Positions 1 to 11,210 of a DNA stretch of 64,000 bases are shown in pieces. The stretch lies in assembly GCA_002335605.1 (NCBI GenBank), contig BEDY01000001.1, forward strand, positions 1,302,001 to 1,366,000. The letters are read 5' to 3'. The notes beneath the pieces were generated by a model. The model worked only from the letters and a program-made list of their open reading frames with translations. It searched no databases and had not been told where the DNA came from. The position numbers and the translations under genes were made by a program. This DNA comes from Prillingera fragicola (Eukaryota; Basidiomycota; Tremellomycetes; Trichosporonales; Trichosporonaceae). Position 1 is the stretch's first letter. Each line of letters starts with the position of its first letter.

Positions 1-629
1 CAGTCGACGACCTCCCCGTGCACCACCGCACTACGGTGATTCATGGACGAGTTGAACGCCGTGAGGGCGAGCACGAGGCCATCCAGCAGAGTAGCAGTCA
101 CACAAACGCGGGTTTCTGGCGGTAGGAGCCGCGCAAACCGGGCCCGATGGTAGCCGTGCATGTAGAGCCACAGCTCGCCCGATGAGTCGACTTCGGTCGC
201 GCAGATCATGGGTACGCACTGCTGCGACAGATGAGTTTGTGATCAGTCGCGCTTTCCGGGGAACCCACTGGCATGCCATCAGGGTCCACAAAGGCAAGAT
301 TGACAAAGCTGGCTTCGTCAATAACTGAGATGTCAGTACAAGCGCTTGTATGGCACGGTGGCACGATCAAGCGGTGGGCATTCTCAGTCGTGACAGCTGC
401 CCACCTCTCCGCATCAAACGACTGCAATGCGTAGTGTGCTTATGCACTCCCGAGCAGCTCTACCCCGACCGAACACCTCAGAGTCAAAACTCACTCGCCT
501 TGATGGACGCGACATCATAGCGTCCCTTGTAGCCATCACGTCCAATCTCGTTCTCTCAATTGTCAGCAGGAGCAGGAACGATTGCCACCCACCGTGCGTC
601 TTGTCGAACACCTTGTTGTCAGTCGACAT
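1..629 (-). CDS. FMN-binding pyridoxamine 5'-phosphate oxidase-like protein (COG3467 type), 3' end outside window
   Basis: Four exons can be joined from the ATG at 629: 629-593, 554-499, 421-269 and 221-1, with introns of 38, 77 and 47 nt. The second intron uses a GC donor (AAG|GCGAGT). The product starts MSTDNKVFDKT. It carries an RGRYD-like N-terminal segment (GRYDVASIKA), then VNLAFVDPDGMPQCVPM, then a closing motif with FNSSMNHRSAVVHG. That last block matches the SMNYRSVVVHG signature of NimA-like, split-barrel flavin-nucleotide-binding proteins. Family knowledge: these bind FMN and are thought to act as small-molecule reductases or oxidases; the physiological substrate is unknown. The gene runs off the window, so the C-terminus is unseen. 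It is divergent from the gene at 2954 across a large gap. The family call is fairly sure; the role is not. Confidence 0.75.
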
Positions 630-2953
630 GATGGCAATGCAAATAAGACGGATTCAAGCAGCACGACCGCGTGTACTTCATAAAGCAACAGCGATCACAT
701 GCAAGAGTGCCAGTCTGACTTTGACTCGAAGACGAGCTGCCTTGCCGAGACGTGCTTGCCGAAGCCGTTGTGGAGCCCCGGGTTATCATATCATTGGGAC
801 AAGGTCTGCGTCTGCTGCGCGCTGCATAAGCGATCAAGCGATGCTGTGGTCACTTGACCATGTGCATGACCATGAGTAAGCGCTTGTGCAGAATCTCGAG
901 CCGAATTCGGCTCTGATTGTGCATGTGGAGTTGGGTAAATGCACACTATACCACAGTACGGTCTTGTGTGGAGGTGGAGGAAGGCAATATTCGTTACCGC
1001 CACGGCTGCGCCGCGTTCCATCCAGTACCTGCGGTGAGGCAACTTCGGGGCCATTCGGTTACTGTCTCTAGGCCTGCACTTGTAGCCAGAGCACCTCGTC
1101 AACCCTGCTCTGGCAATAACGAGGCGGGCTTTGGAGGGACTCGTAAAGACCCCGAGGGATGGAGCCTTGAGAAAAATCTGAAACGTGGTGACCCGAAAGT
1201 GGGCACAACGTGATGTGTATCAAGCTGTCTCGTATCGCATCCCATGAGATGGGCCAGCTCTCAATGTTGTGATAGTCTTGGTTTCCGCGTTAGGAGAGGA
1301 AGCGGAGTTTGTGGGTGCATAGATGTGCAGGGGAAGAGGGGAGGGTCAGTAAGCATACGACTTTGGAGTTTGGACCTGGTCCGGCGCGTCGTGATTCATG
1401 GCTCTTCGGCTGGAATCACGGCTTTTCGTGCCTGCGTTCCTGCGGCCCCCTGGCTGTTTTCGTGCGTCGAGCAGTGAACAGGTTTTCACCGTGCGTTGCG
1501 CGCTGTACCGGTTGTTGTCGTTCGTTCGTCGATGTTATCCTTCACATTGACGGTCGTGGGTTGTTGTTCACTGCCATGCTGCCATTCTCCCCTGTCCAGC
1601 CAAACACACTACCCGGGCGTTTCAACCAGCCAATCTGATGTGACCACTGTATGGGCCTGAAACAATATTCTGCCTGACACTCCTGGTTCCCTCGGCCCTC
1701 ACAGCTCTCAGTTTGGAGGCAGGCGCTGCTAGGCATGGGTTGCTATTGGCAAGCTGCGGATTGCTCATGGCTGATCATGGCTGAATACCATCGTCTTGGG
1801 GCAGGGACCGGGTCAACCGTGATGGCGACGGACGGGGGCACGCCGAGACTCGCATACACACATGGCAAACTCGTATGACCCTAAAGGGTAAACGCTCACA
1901 ATTGTTAAAAATCATGTATATCCCTTTACTGATGGACGGTACCGTGCATGGCCCGTAATCTTTTCCCACCATTGAGGAACGTCGGGCGCCGAGGCTCAGC
2001 CAGTGTGTGCGACAAGTTGCAGAAGCTATCGCATCTAAACATCTAAATGATTAAATGGAGATGCGGCAATGTTGATGCGAAGGCCGAGTCTGTCAATCCT
2101 GCCAGAAACACCTGTGGGAAAATCACGTGGTGCCTCTTGAACTAACTCATGTGCTGTATACACTCCTTGTGTGAGCTAGTGGCATGGAGATTGGGTCAAG
2201 AATAAGATCACAGTGACTGTTCTGGAGCCACTGAGCCGCGGGCCGCTGCCGAGCTGCCGAGCTGCTGACCCCGAAAGGGTCGGAGAGTTGCTTGGCGGGC
2301 TGGGAGCGGGCTGACCGCCGCTGTCCGGCCGCTGCCGGCAACCGAACGCGTGAAAACAAACCACCAGGCAACAAGCCCGCCACGCGCACCGCCCTGTGGA
2401 CAGGCTACTGCACTTTGCTGCAACACCTGCCCCTGGCTTACCGGTTCCATCAACCAAAGGGTTCTAGCTGGGCCATCAACCGGTCACACACACATAACGG
2501 CTCTTGCCTCTTCACTGTCATCTTCTCTCTCTCTTTCTCTTGCATGGCATGACTGCATAGTTGCATTTGCCCCCCCACACTCGACCCCGCACCCCCAGTC
2601 CCTGCATCGCCTTCGCTTGCCTTCACCCGCTCTGCCACCGGTGGCGGCACGTACCTTGAAGGTTTCCCCTTTGGATTCAACACAAACCCGTTGCTGGTCT
2701 CTTTTCAGGCCCACGTCGTTCAGCTAGATACCACGCTTCTCGATATCGTTCACTCGACTCGCCTCTCGCAGCTTCTTGTATCGTCGACGCTAGAGGACTG
2801 GTCAACACACATCATCTAGGCCGTGCCCGCTGCGTCCGTCGCCCCTCCGACGGTCTCGCCCTCGCCCTTCCCGTTCACCTAGTTCGTCACGACTCTGATA
2901 GCCTTGCATCGTTCCATTTCACGTTCACGTTCACGTTCTCATTCCTTTCCATC
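630..2953. other. 2.3 kb intergenic gap between divergent genes
   Basis: No reading frame here shows a family motif, a convincing exon chain or a good start context on either strand. The 400 bases nearest the gene at 2954 are rich in C and T, including a CT run near 2521-2545 and pyrimidine-rich DNA up to the ATG, which is typical of fungal promoter and leader DNA. Both flanking promoters must lie here. Confidence 0.6.
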
Positions 2954-5386
2954 ATGACCGACAGCACGCGCTACGGTAACCCCGCCGAGTTTGACGTCGA
3001 CCTCCATTCCATCTATGCCGCCTACCTGTGAGTGCGCGCCGCGCAGGTCCAAGGGCCAATTCGCACGCGGTCACCTCACGTCGTTGCGAGGGCTGACACT
3101 GCTACAGAGGTGACTTTGACTCACAAAACATCGACTGGTGGGATGCCTCATGGGGAGGATACTTTCGGTCGTTCAACGACTTCCTCGGCTTTGGCTGGGA
3201 TGGCATGGGTTCGTCGGCACTCGCACCTGTACTGCAGACCACGCACTAACACTTACAGTTGTCGTCGACAGTATCACAGGTCGGGCGCACATCGGGGCGC
3301 GTCGCGAGCAGATTACATTGTTTGCACGAATGATCAAAACACGGTATGCTTGACGCACCCGCAGACTGCATTGCTTCAGAGCTAACGTGGCAGCTTCGGC
3401 GAGACGCTTGACAAGGAGCCACCTTCCGTCCTTCCCCTGTCACCAGCACCTGCTCGTTCCCGAACTCTTCACCGTCTTGTCCACATGACCGATATCCAGG
3501 CCTACCGCAAGCTGTCGTCTACTCTTGCACCTGCAGAACTCTCGCACCTGCGCGCACGTGTCCGCGCTGGCGAGCCAGGTGTCATTGGCGCCCTCTTCCA
3601 CGCTGGATCACCTGAGCCCGATGCGTACGCTGCCTCGGCTGGTGTTCGTACCAACGGTCAAGGCTACACCTGGGCATGCATCAAGACGACATGGTGGGAC
3701 AAGGGTGGACCTCCCCAGGGATATGTGCCAGGTCATGGTCGCACCGTGATGGCCAAGCCGGGTCAAGGCGGCAAGGCGCTCATTCTGGAGATGGGACTCG
3801 CTGCGCTGCGTTGCGCCAACCTTCGCGCTGTGGTGGGTATTACTGGAGCTCTCCCTGTTCGTCGCTTACAGTGAAACAGGACGTTTGGCCGCCTGTGCCA
3901 GACAAGAACTACCGCAAGTCGCACTACGTCATCGAGGAGTGGGTGGACAAGGTAAGTCTTTTAAGCAGACGGCTCGAGTCGCGCACTGACACCTTTAGCG
4001 TACAAACACTGAGCGCCCAAATTATCCTCGCGCTTACGGATTTGGGCGGAGCGCTTTTGTCTCTGAGAAGAGTGTAGAGCGCATTGTTGAGTGAGTATAA
4101 GACTGCAAACGACAACAAACGTGCTAATGGCCAGCGCATCACTCGGAGCGCTTGCATCGCATGATGTGGAGGGAGGAGCCAACACGCTCGTCCTTCTCTC
4201 TTGCGGCGACCCCCAGCCCATTCCTCTCCCCGCTTCCACGACCCTCTCGCCGACCATTCTCCAGCTCGACGTCCTCCAGCTCGAGTACGCTCTCTTGCAG
4301 CAGGCCCAGCGCCAAGGAGTGCCTGGTGTGGGTGAACGGCGGCAGCCCCTAGCTTCGCTTCGTCAGCTCTTGCACCACCTCCAGATCCCTGTTGCACCTC
4401 ATGCGCCCCTGGGTAACGCAGGAAATGAGGCTTTCTACACAGTTTTGGCTTTCCAGAAGCTGCTCATGCGCGACACTCGTCTGCCAGACCAGCTCTTTGC
4501 GGGCCAGGCTTTTGCAAGCCAGGCTTTTGCTCAGCCAGACTTCTACGCTCAGCAGTCTATGTATGGAGCCCCCGCATTTGCCCCTTACGCTGGCCTGCCT
4601 ATGCCGCCACCACTTCGCGCAGATGCTCGTAAAAACTCGAGCCCCTCGTTGCATCGCGTTTCTTTGCCTTCGGCAGAGCTTGAATTGCCTTCCTTCCCTG
4701 CCCCGCTCTCTCGCCAGCACACAGGCGAGTCGGGCTTTCAACCAGCCCGTACGCGCCCCGCCACGGTTGCTGTAGGGTCCTCCAACGACATCCGCGATGA
4801 GTTGGCAACGCAGAGCACCGCACGTCAGCCAGGACGCAATAGTGGCATGCCTCGTTCCCAGACCGTCTATTGGGATGATGGAGACTATTCCGATGCTGGT
4901 CGCTCTCGCCCGCGCTTCCAGGGCAATGGCAATGGCACCACACCAAGTTCGCCGGATCAGAAACCTGCACGTGGAAACGGGTCCGTGCCGCCAAGCAGCT
5001 TGCGTCACTCGCAGGTGTTTAGTGGAAACAGTAGCATGGCCAACTCGCGCAGCGTCTCGTTCCACGATGATCGTCGACCACCAACAATTCGCAGCCAGGG
5101 ATCGAGTAGCGGCCAGAGCAAGGAGTCGAACAGTGCTATTGGATCGCGCACGAACAGCGGAACCGCACTTGGACCAAGTGGGTTATCTGCACTGCAAGGC
5201 TCTGCCTCTGGCGGCTCTGGTGGCTCCGGCTCGGGCTCTGCATCCTCGGGACTGGCCTCTGACGCTAGCTCCACCAAGTTGTCACCTGAGGCTACCGCTG
5301 TGCCCGAGAAGAACGTGCGCAAGATGAAGAGCGAGCGGAGCGTCAAGCACCTCGCAGGAGCCCTGACGAAGTTTTGGGTCGACTAA
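2954..5386 (+). CDS. Gfd2/YDR514C-like protein with DEDD exonuclease (RNase H) fold, probably catalytically inactive
   Basis: Seven exons (introns 3028-3107, 3209-3258, 3344-3393, 3837-3871, 3952-3998, 4091-4134) give about 708 residues starting MTDSTRYGNPAEF. The middle section resembles the C-terminal domain of fungal Gfd2/YDR514C proteins: a strand-like WACIKTTWW, LILEMGLAAL (the usual ITEIG position), HYVIEEW, ALASHDVEGG and LGNAGNEAFYTVLAF, the last corresponding to the HNAGNDAYYT block. In this fold the first motif normally holds D-x-E; here those positions read K-T-T, and the Asp of NAGND is Glu. The C-terminal 250 residues are Ser/Gly-rich and low complexity. Family knowledge: yeast Gfd2 is linked genetically to Dbp5 and mRNA export. 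Inference: an RNA-linked scaffold rather than an active nuclease. The fold call is moderately sure. Confidence 0.7.
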
Positions 5387-5818
5387 GCCCTCGACTTTGT
5401 CTTTCAAATAGTTAGAACGAGTGCGCGCTGAGCGATAAACGCACCAGCCGGACACTCACCCGCACAATCCATATCCCCCCGCACACAACTTCCTCCTTAA
5501 CTCATCCATCCTACTCTCACGGTAATATCTCCTGTCAAGGTTTCTACGCACGAACACTGTCCACGTATCATACTACATGGAGACTATCATGATCTCTCTT
5601 CGTTGTGTCCTCACCGAATCCGTGCATCATTCGTTTCTCACGCAGCGATTCCTGCCAATGTATGGAAGGTCTCAGGATGTCAACAAACCTGTCCAAGGCA
5701 CGTGGCTTGGTTTCCCACGGTCATCGCGGTTGACTCACCCTGACAAAGACATTTGGAGTGGAGGTCGTGGAGTGTGTTCGTGTTGACCACTCTCTTACTG
5801 ATATCACCTCCAACAGCC
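5387..5818. other. Intergenic region between Gfd2-like gene and RAD7
   Basis: A head-to-tail gap of 432 bases. It holds the 3' region of the upstream gene and the promoter of RAD7. Short open frames are present but none has a motif or splice-supported continuation. Confidence 0.6.
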
Positions 5819-7712
5819 ATGGTTCGACGCAGGGGAGATGGCGACGGCTCAGTCAGGGGTCCCACTTCGGCTCTCACTTCTTTTCTTGCTGTGAGTAACA
5901 GTGTCGGAGCACGCGCTGACCTCCAGGGACTCGGCGTTCAACCTCAACCACGCCAAGCGGACGCGGACGCGGAGGGGAGCGGTTCAACCCCAGACCAGCA
6001 AGCTGGTCCTTCGTCGCCCAGGGGTTCTCCTCCTGAAGACGTGGACAGTGATGACCTCGACGACCGCCCCACCAAACGACGCGCGGTGCGTGCGGCCAGT
6101 ATCGACAGTGACGACCTGGATGCCACGCCTGCAGAGTCGAGCGCTGGCGCGTCTGGCGCAACGACGCCTACGCCCAACAAGTTTGGCGCAGTCCTTCCCG
6201 GCAAGCTCAAGGGTGTGGGAGAATTTATGCACTGCGGCGAGTGCGCACAGCGGTTTACAGTGGTATGTCACCCAGCCTGGCTCATTGCCAGAGGGCAAGA
6301 GGGCTCATTGCGCAGACGACATACACGAAAGAGCACCCCAAGCGTGCACGCACTTATCTCTGCACCAAGTGTTGCCCCAAGCTTGGTATTGACCCGTTTG
6401 CCAAGGAGAAGAAGCCGAGGGGACCGAAGAAGGCTCCTCCTCCCAAGAGGGAGCGCGGCAAGGTCATCCACTACGAGGTCACCAAGGGTGCCACCCCACT
6501 GGCTGACATGTGCATCGCGGTGGGTCCTTTGCGTACAGGAGCTGGACTGACGATATAGATGATTGGTAAGTACATTGAGGAGGTCGATGCGCTCGGTGAC
6601 ATTGGCACCGTGAATCTCGACAAGGTCTGCAAGATCATTTCAAAGAGCCGACGCCTCACACCCGAGACTGCCACCCTCCTCTACTCGGCTGAGCGTCAAG
6701 AGCTCGCCATGTACGACTGCACCTGTAAGTTTGCTGGCATTGAGGTGTATGTCTCTAATTCCCAGTGCTCGTACATGACTCCTTTGTCACCCTTGCCAAG
6801 CTCTGCCCCAATCTCGTCAAGATCAACCTGCAGCAGTGTGGCCAGATGATGACGGACACTCTCATTGCATGGGGCAAGTCTCTCAAGAAGCTTCGTGAAC
6901 TCGAACTGGACGCGCCATTCCTTGTGCGAAAGGAAGGCTGGATTTCGTTCTTCAAGGCGATAGGCAAGCGCCTCGAGGTCCTGCGCATTACCCAATCCCC
7001 ACGTATCGACTTGGAGGTCATCAAAACACTGGTCAAACACTGCCCCAATGTTCGTGAGCTCCGCCTTGCAGACATTGGTCTGCTGGACGGCGAATTCCTC
7101 GAGGCTTTAGGCTCGCTTCAGAAGCTCAAGTCCCTCGAGATTATTGCTCCCAAGGGTCCTCCTCTCAGCGATGAAGCAATCGATCAACTTCTCGAAGCGG
7201 TTGGAGAGAACCTCACCCACCTGGACCTGAGCGACAATCCCGAACTTGGTGACCCTATCCTTCTATCAATCGCGACACACTGCCCCAACCTCAGGCAGCT
7301 GTCGCTTCGCAACAATGACCTTTCGGACCATGCCGTGTCCCAGTTCTTTCAGACACTCGCCGACGCCGATCGCCCACCATACACGCATCTTGACCTGGAG
7401 AAGGGTCATGACCTCTCGCAGGCTGCGCTGCGTGCCATCATCGCGCACTCGGGCCGCACCATCGAACACCTCAGCCTCATGGGCTGGCGCACCGTACCCG
7501 CCAAAGACGTTAGCGAGCTCGCGACCTGTCCCAAACTTCAATCGCTCAATCTCGGCTGGTGCCGCCACGTCACCGACTTTACGCTCAAGGACTTGCTCGA
7601 CGGGTGTGAGAGTCTTCAAGAGATTCGTGTCTGGGGCTGTAACCAGCTGTCAGACCGAGTGCCGCGCAAGCGTGGCGTCAAGGTCATTGGCATTGAAACC
7701 CATGCCATTTGA
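5819..7712 (+). CDS. RAD7: DNA repair protein RAD7 (global-genome nucleotide excision repair)
   Basis: Five exons, with introns 5891-5926, 6263-6315, 6520-6558 and 6725-6765, give about 574 residues, close to yeast Rad7 (565). The N-terminus carries the Rad7 hallmark GPTSALTSFLAGLGV. A basic and acidic linker with two DSDDLD repeats follows, then a cysteine pair block (HCGECAQRF and, after an intron, YLCTKCCPK), and then a long series of leucine-rich repeats such as CPNLVKINLQQCG, LTHLDLSDNPELGD and LQSLNLGWCRHVTD. Family knowledge: Rad7 works with the SNF2-RING protein Rad16 in a ubiquitin ligase complex that recognises UV lesions in silent DNA. The first intron is 36 nt and keeps the frame open if retained. 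The 3' end faces a Rad5/HLTF-type gene 133 bases away. Confidence 0.93.
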
Positions 7713-7845
7713 GCTAGGTCATCGGCCTGTGTGTAGCATTGGAGTTGTGTAGCGCTGCGTTGGTCTTTGTACATATTGCCGGTAGAGCCTGTATGCGGCC
7801 ACCGTTTATGCTTACGCGTGCATTGTCACAATGAGCCAAGGTCTA

Positions 7846-10800
7846 TCAGCTCTTGATGCCTAGAATAGTCTTGAGCTCCTCAAATCGAGCCTGCTTCTTC
7901 GCCGCCTTGCTCTCGCCGGCGCCAGACTTTGCAAACGCCTTGGCAACCATGTCGTCCTTCTCCCTTTCTTCCAGGAGTCAGTACCACCATTGTAAAAGGT
8001 ACTCACGAATATCAAGGACCTTGCTCTCAATCGTGTCCTCTGCAATAAGCTGGAATACGCGCACAGTCTTAGTCTGTCCCATCTAATGTCGTCAGTTTTG
8101 AGCTAAATCTTGGCTACGTACACGGTGCACACGGTCAACAGCCTGTGCCTCGATTGCACTCTGCCACCATGGATCACACTTTGAGGTCAGCGTCTAGCCC
8201 AACAGCTCGTGATTCGCTTACCAGGAAGACGTTGCTCGCCGTAGTCAAGTTCAGACCTACGGCTCCCGACTTGAGTGAGATGAGCATAACCACGGGGTTG
8301 CGTTTGCGGTTCTTCTCCGTCACAGGCTTCTGGAACTGGGCAATCACCTCCTGGCGCTTGAAATTGTAAGCATGGCACGTTAGATTTGACTCACCTTCTT
8401 GGCTGGCATGCTACCGTCAAACCTGCAGAACATGACACCCTCTTCCTCCAACACGGCAGCAACGCGATCGAGGAACGAGGTGAACTGGGAGAAAACGAGT
8501 ATCTTGTCGTTCTTGTCAAATGCGTGGAGGTACTTGACCAGTTCGATAATCTTACTGGAACGCACGGGCGGCTTGACGGCATGGTCCCCATCGTCATCCT
8601 CCTCGATGGCATCAGGCGGCAGCTCCAGGAGTGATCCAGTGGACAGAGGGTGTCGATCGAGGGGACACAGTGCTTGGCGGTGAATCACCTCGGTGATGCA
8701 AGCAAAGCAGAAGGGATGGCCACAGTCTGTGATACGCGGATCGTTCATGATATCAAAGCACACGGGGCACTCCTCCTGATCCTGAACGGCCTGCTTGAGC
8801 TTTTCAATAAGCTTCTCGCGATCATCTGGAGCCAGCGACGAAATGCTGACGGCGGGTCCTGTGGGCTCAGCTGGCGCTGTCCGCATGTCCGCCAAGTAAG
8901 ATTGGGGAACCATGTCTGCCGAGAGACACAACTGGCGCATCCGGGTGAGCATGGAGAGCACATTGATACCCGGGTTACCTGTTCGCATGCTCTCCTGGAA
9001 GCGACGGGCGGACTCTGCCAGCACTTCATTGTAGATCGCGCGAGTTTCTGGATCAAGCTTGACGGGGCACTGATAGTACTCGATCGGAGGAAGAGCGACC
9101 AGCCGGTTGCCTTGCTTGTCTGTTGAATCCTTGGTGCGTCGAAGCAGTACCTGGCCGACAATAGCCTGCAGCAGACGCCCGGCCTCGGGTGAGCCCTTCT
9201 TCAGTGGGCGTAACACTAGAGAACGGAAGTACTCAAGCTGATCGAGAGGTGCACAGACACGGAGGCAGGTGAGGAGAGAACCAAGGTCGTTTGGTGCGTT
9301 CACAATGGGTGTGCCTGTTAGGACCCAGCGCCGCTCGGCTGAAAGAGCAACAAAGGCTTGGGTCACTAGCAGGTCAGTATTGCCTGGCACGTTTATACTC
9401 ACTCCTCGCCTTCGGATTCTTCATCACATGGCCCTCGTCCGCAACCACGCGCTTCCACTTGACCTGCATAAGAGAGCCTCCGCTGGCACTGGTCTTGGCT
9501 TTTTTGCTCTTTGCCTTGATTGGTGTCGAAAGGGCAGATGACGGGGCCTCGGCTGCCACTGTTTGATATGTGGTGAGAACAATCTGAGATCAGCCTGATG
9601 CACCTGAAAATGTCCTCACATCGTACTGGGCCAGCGTAGTTGCTGAGGCATCCTTATTTGGTCCATAGTATGTGTAGGCGTTGAGCTTTCCGCCTACGAT
9701 GTGATCCTCGATTTGCTTTTGCCAATTACTAAGCACAGATAGCGGACACACTGTCGTCAGTCACGCGTTCATGTCCTCAACCCACCGATGAGCGTCGACT
9801 GCGAGAAGCCTTTCGCAGCCTTATCCTTCTTTGTGGCCAGAATCAGGGAGAGTGTCGTCAGAGTCTTGCCCAGACCCATGCCATCTGCCACAAGTCCTCC
9901 TCGTCCAAGAATCGGTTTCTCGGACTGCGGTGTCTTGGTAGCCACGTTAAGCCAGTACTCCTTGCCGGACTTTTCCGCGCGTGACCAGAACTGAACAGCT
10001 GTGTCGCCAACCTTGCTGGGAAGCACGGGGTTCTCGTGGTCAACCATCCACTGGAGGGCCTGAGACTGGTGCGGGAGAAGGTTCACAAGAAGGTCTCCTG
10101 AAGTGATTGATGGAGGTGAGGGGTGCTGCGGTAGCTTGGACACGTCTAGATCGGCAGTCAGGGCGGCCTGGCGTCAGTTCGCTCCGTCAACAGATACGCA
10201 CCATGACGCTGTCGGCGGCCTTCTCGTCCTCGTTGACCTTGGTGAGGCCATCCAGGATGCGTCGCATCTCTGCATCATCCTTGCCCTTGCCTTTGCTCTG
10301 TGATGAGCTGCCTTGGCCATTCCGTATGCTGTCAAATCCCTTCTGCCCTGGGGTGGCCCACTCGAGCTCGGGCTCAAGATGGGGGCGATGCGAGGGACGG
10401 CCGTAGATGCTCATCTCAATTGGCAACTTGTATCGCACTGCTCGATGAGTCCCCCTTTCCGGTCTGTAACTTACTCTTGCCATCAATGTTCTGCCCGATC
10501 ATCTTCCCCTCGACAGTGATGAGCTTGGCGTCCAGCAACGGCGACAACCGCGCTGCGACCGCACGCGGCACATGCCCAACCTGAACTCCACCAGCATTAA
10601 CCACCTGGCCCATAGTTAGCCCCTATATCACGCTCAACAACTTACCTGAACTGCATTGCTGTCGTACGGGTTACTCGGCTGACGCTTGAGCATCACCATC
10701 TCCCCAGCGCCGACGAGGCCAGCATAGTACTGTATTCCCACTACGTCAGTGCGCAAAGCGACATACAGCTGGAGCTGTAAGCTCATGGAACCCACGTCTC

Positions 10801-11007
10801 ACATACCTCGTCTTCCTCTGGCGGTGGGCTGTTGTCGTCTTCGTCATACGCCTCCTTGCTGTTGCGTTTGCCACTAGAAGGGGACCGTGCGCGTTTGGAT
10901 GAGCTGCCAGAGGCTGCAGGTTGGCTGGAGGAGGGCTGGGAGCTGGAGCGCGACGAATGTTGAGGTTGTGAGCTTGAAGGCTCTCCATGTATGGCCAGGC
11001 CTTCCAT
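7846..11007 (-). CDS. HIRAN-SNF2-RING DNA translocase / E3 ligase of the Rad5-HLTF (SMARCA3) type
   Basis: Start ATG at 11007 (MEGLAIHGE), stop at 7846-7848, with many introns of about 40 to 65 nt; about 860 residues. Order: a Ser-rich N-terminus; a HIRAN domain (YYAGLVGAGEMVMLKRQPSN, then VQVGHVPRAVAARL); an SNF2 ATPase with motif I GMGLGKT, motif II DEGH and RRWVLTGTPIVN; a C3HC4 RING (CPVCFDIMNDP ... CGHPFCFACI ... CPLDRHPL); and the second helicase lobe (ILVFSQFTSFLDRV, LISLKSGAVGLNLTTA, AVDRVHRMGQ). The product ends ILGIKS. Family knowledge: these proteins remodel stalled replication forks, and the RING polyubiquitinates PCNA in error-free damage tolerance. The HIRAN domain separates it from Rad16, the Rad7 partner, which lacks one. 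Rad5 of budding yeast is longer; this length is nearer HLTF. Confidence 0.93.
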
Positions 11008-11210
11008 TGTGAATGTGATGTGGAGAAGGATGTGAGAGGGTTGAGTGTGTTCGAGGCCGAATTGGGCATCATCAGCGCGTCAACATTTGCCGCGGCACGT
11101 GGCTATCTTTGGGGCCCCACCGGCAGATTGGACGCGAGATTGTTGGCTTCACGCTTCAACCACGCCGAGAACCCGATTACGATATGCATTCACATCTTGC
11201 GCTGTGTAGT

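Noticed and set aside
427..879. 150-codon plus-strand frame
   Set aside because: Runs antisense to the first exons of the FMN-binding protein gene and has no motif.
4349..5065. 238-codon minus-strand frame
   Set aside because: Antisense to the coding exon of the Gfd2-like gene; no domain and no splice signals.
8650..9126. 158-codon plus-strand frame
   Set aside because: Antisense to the RING and ATPase exon of the HLTF-like gene.
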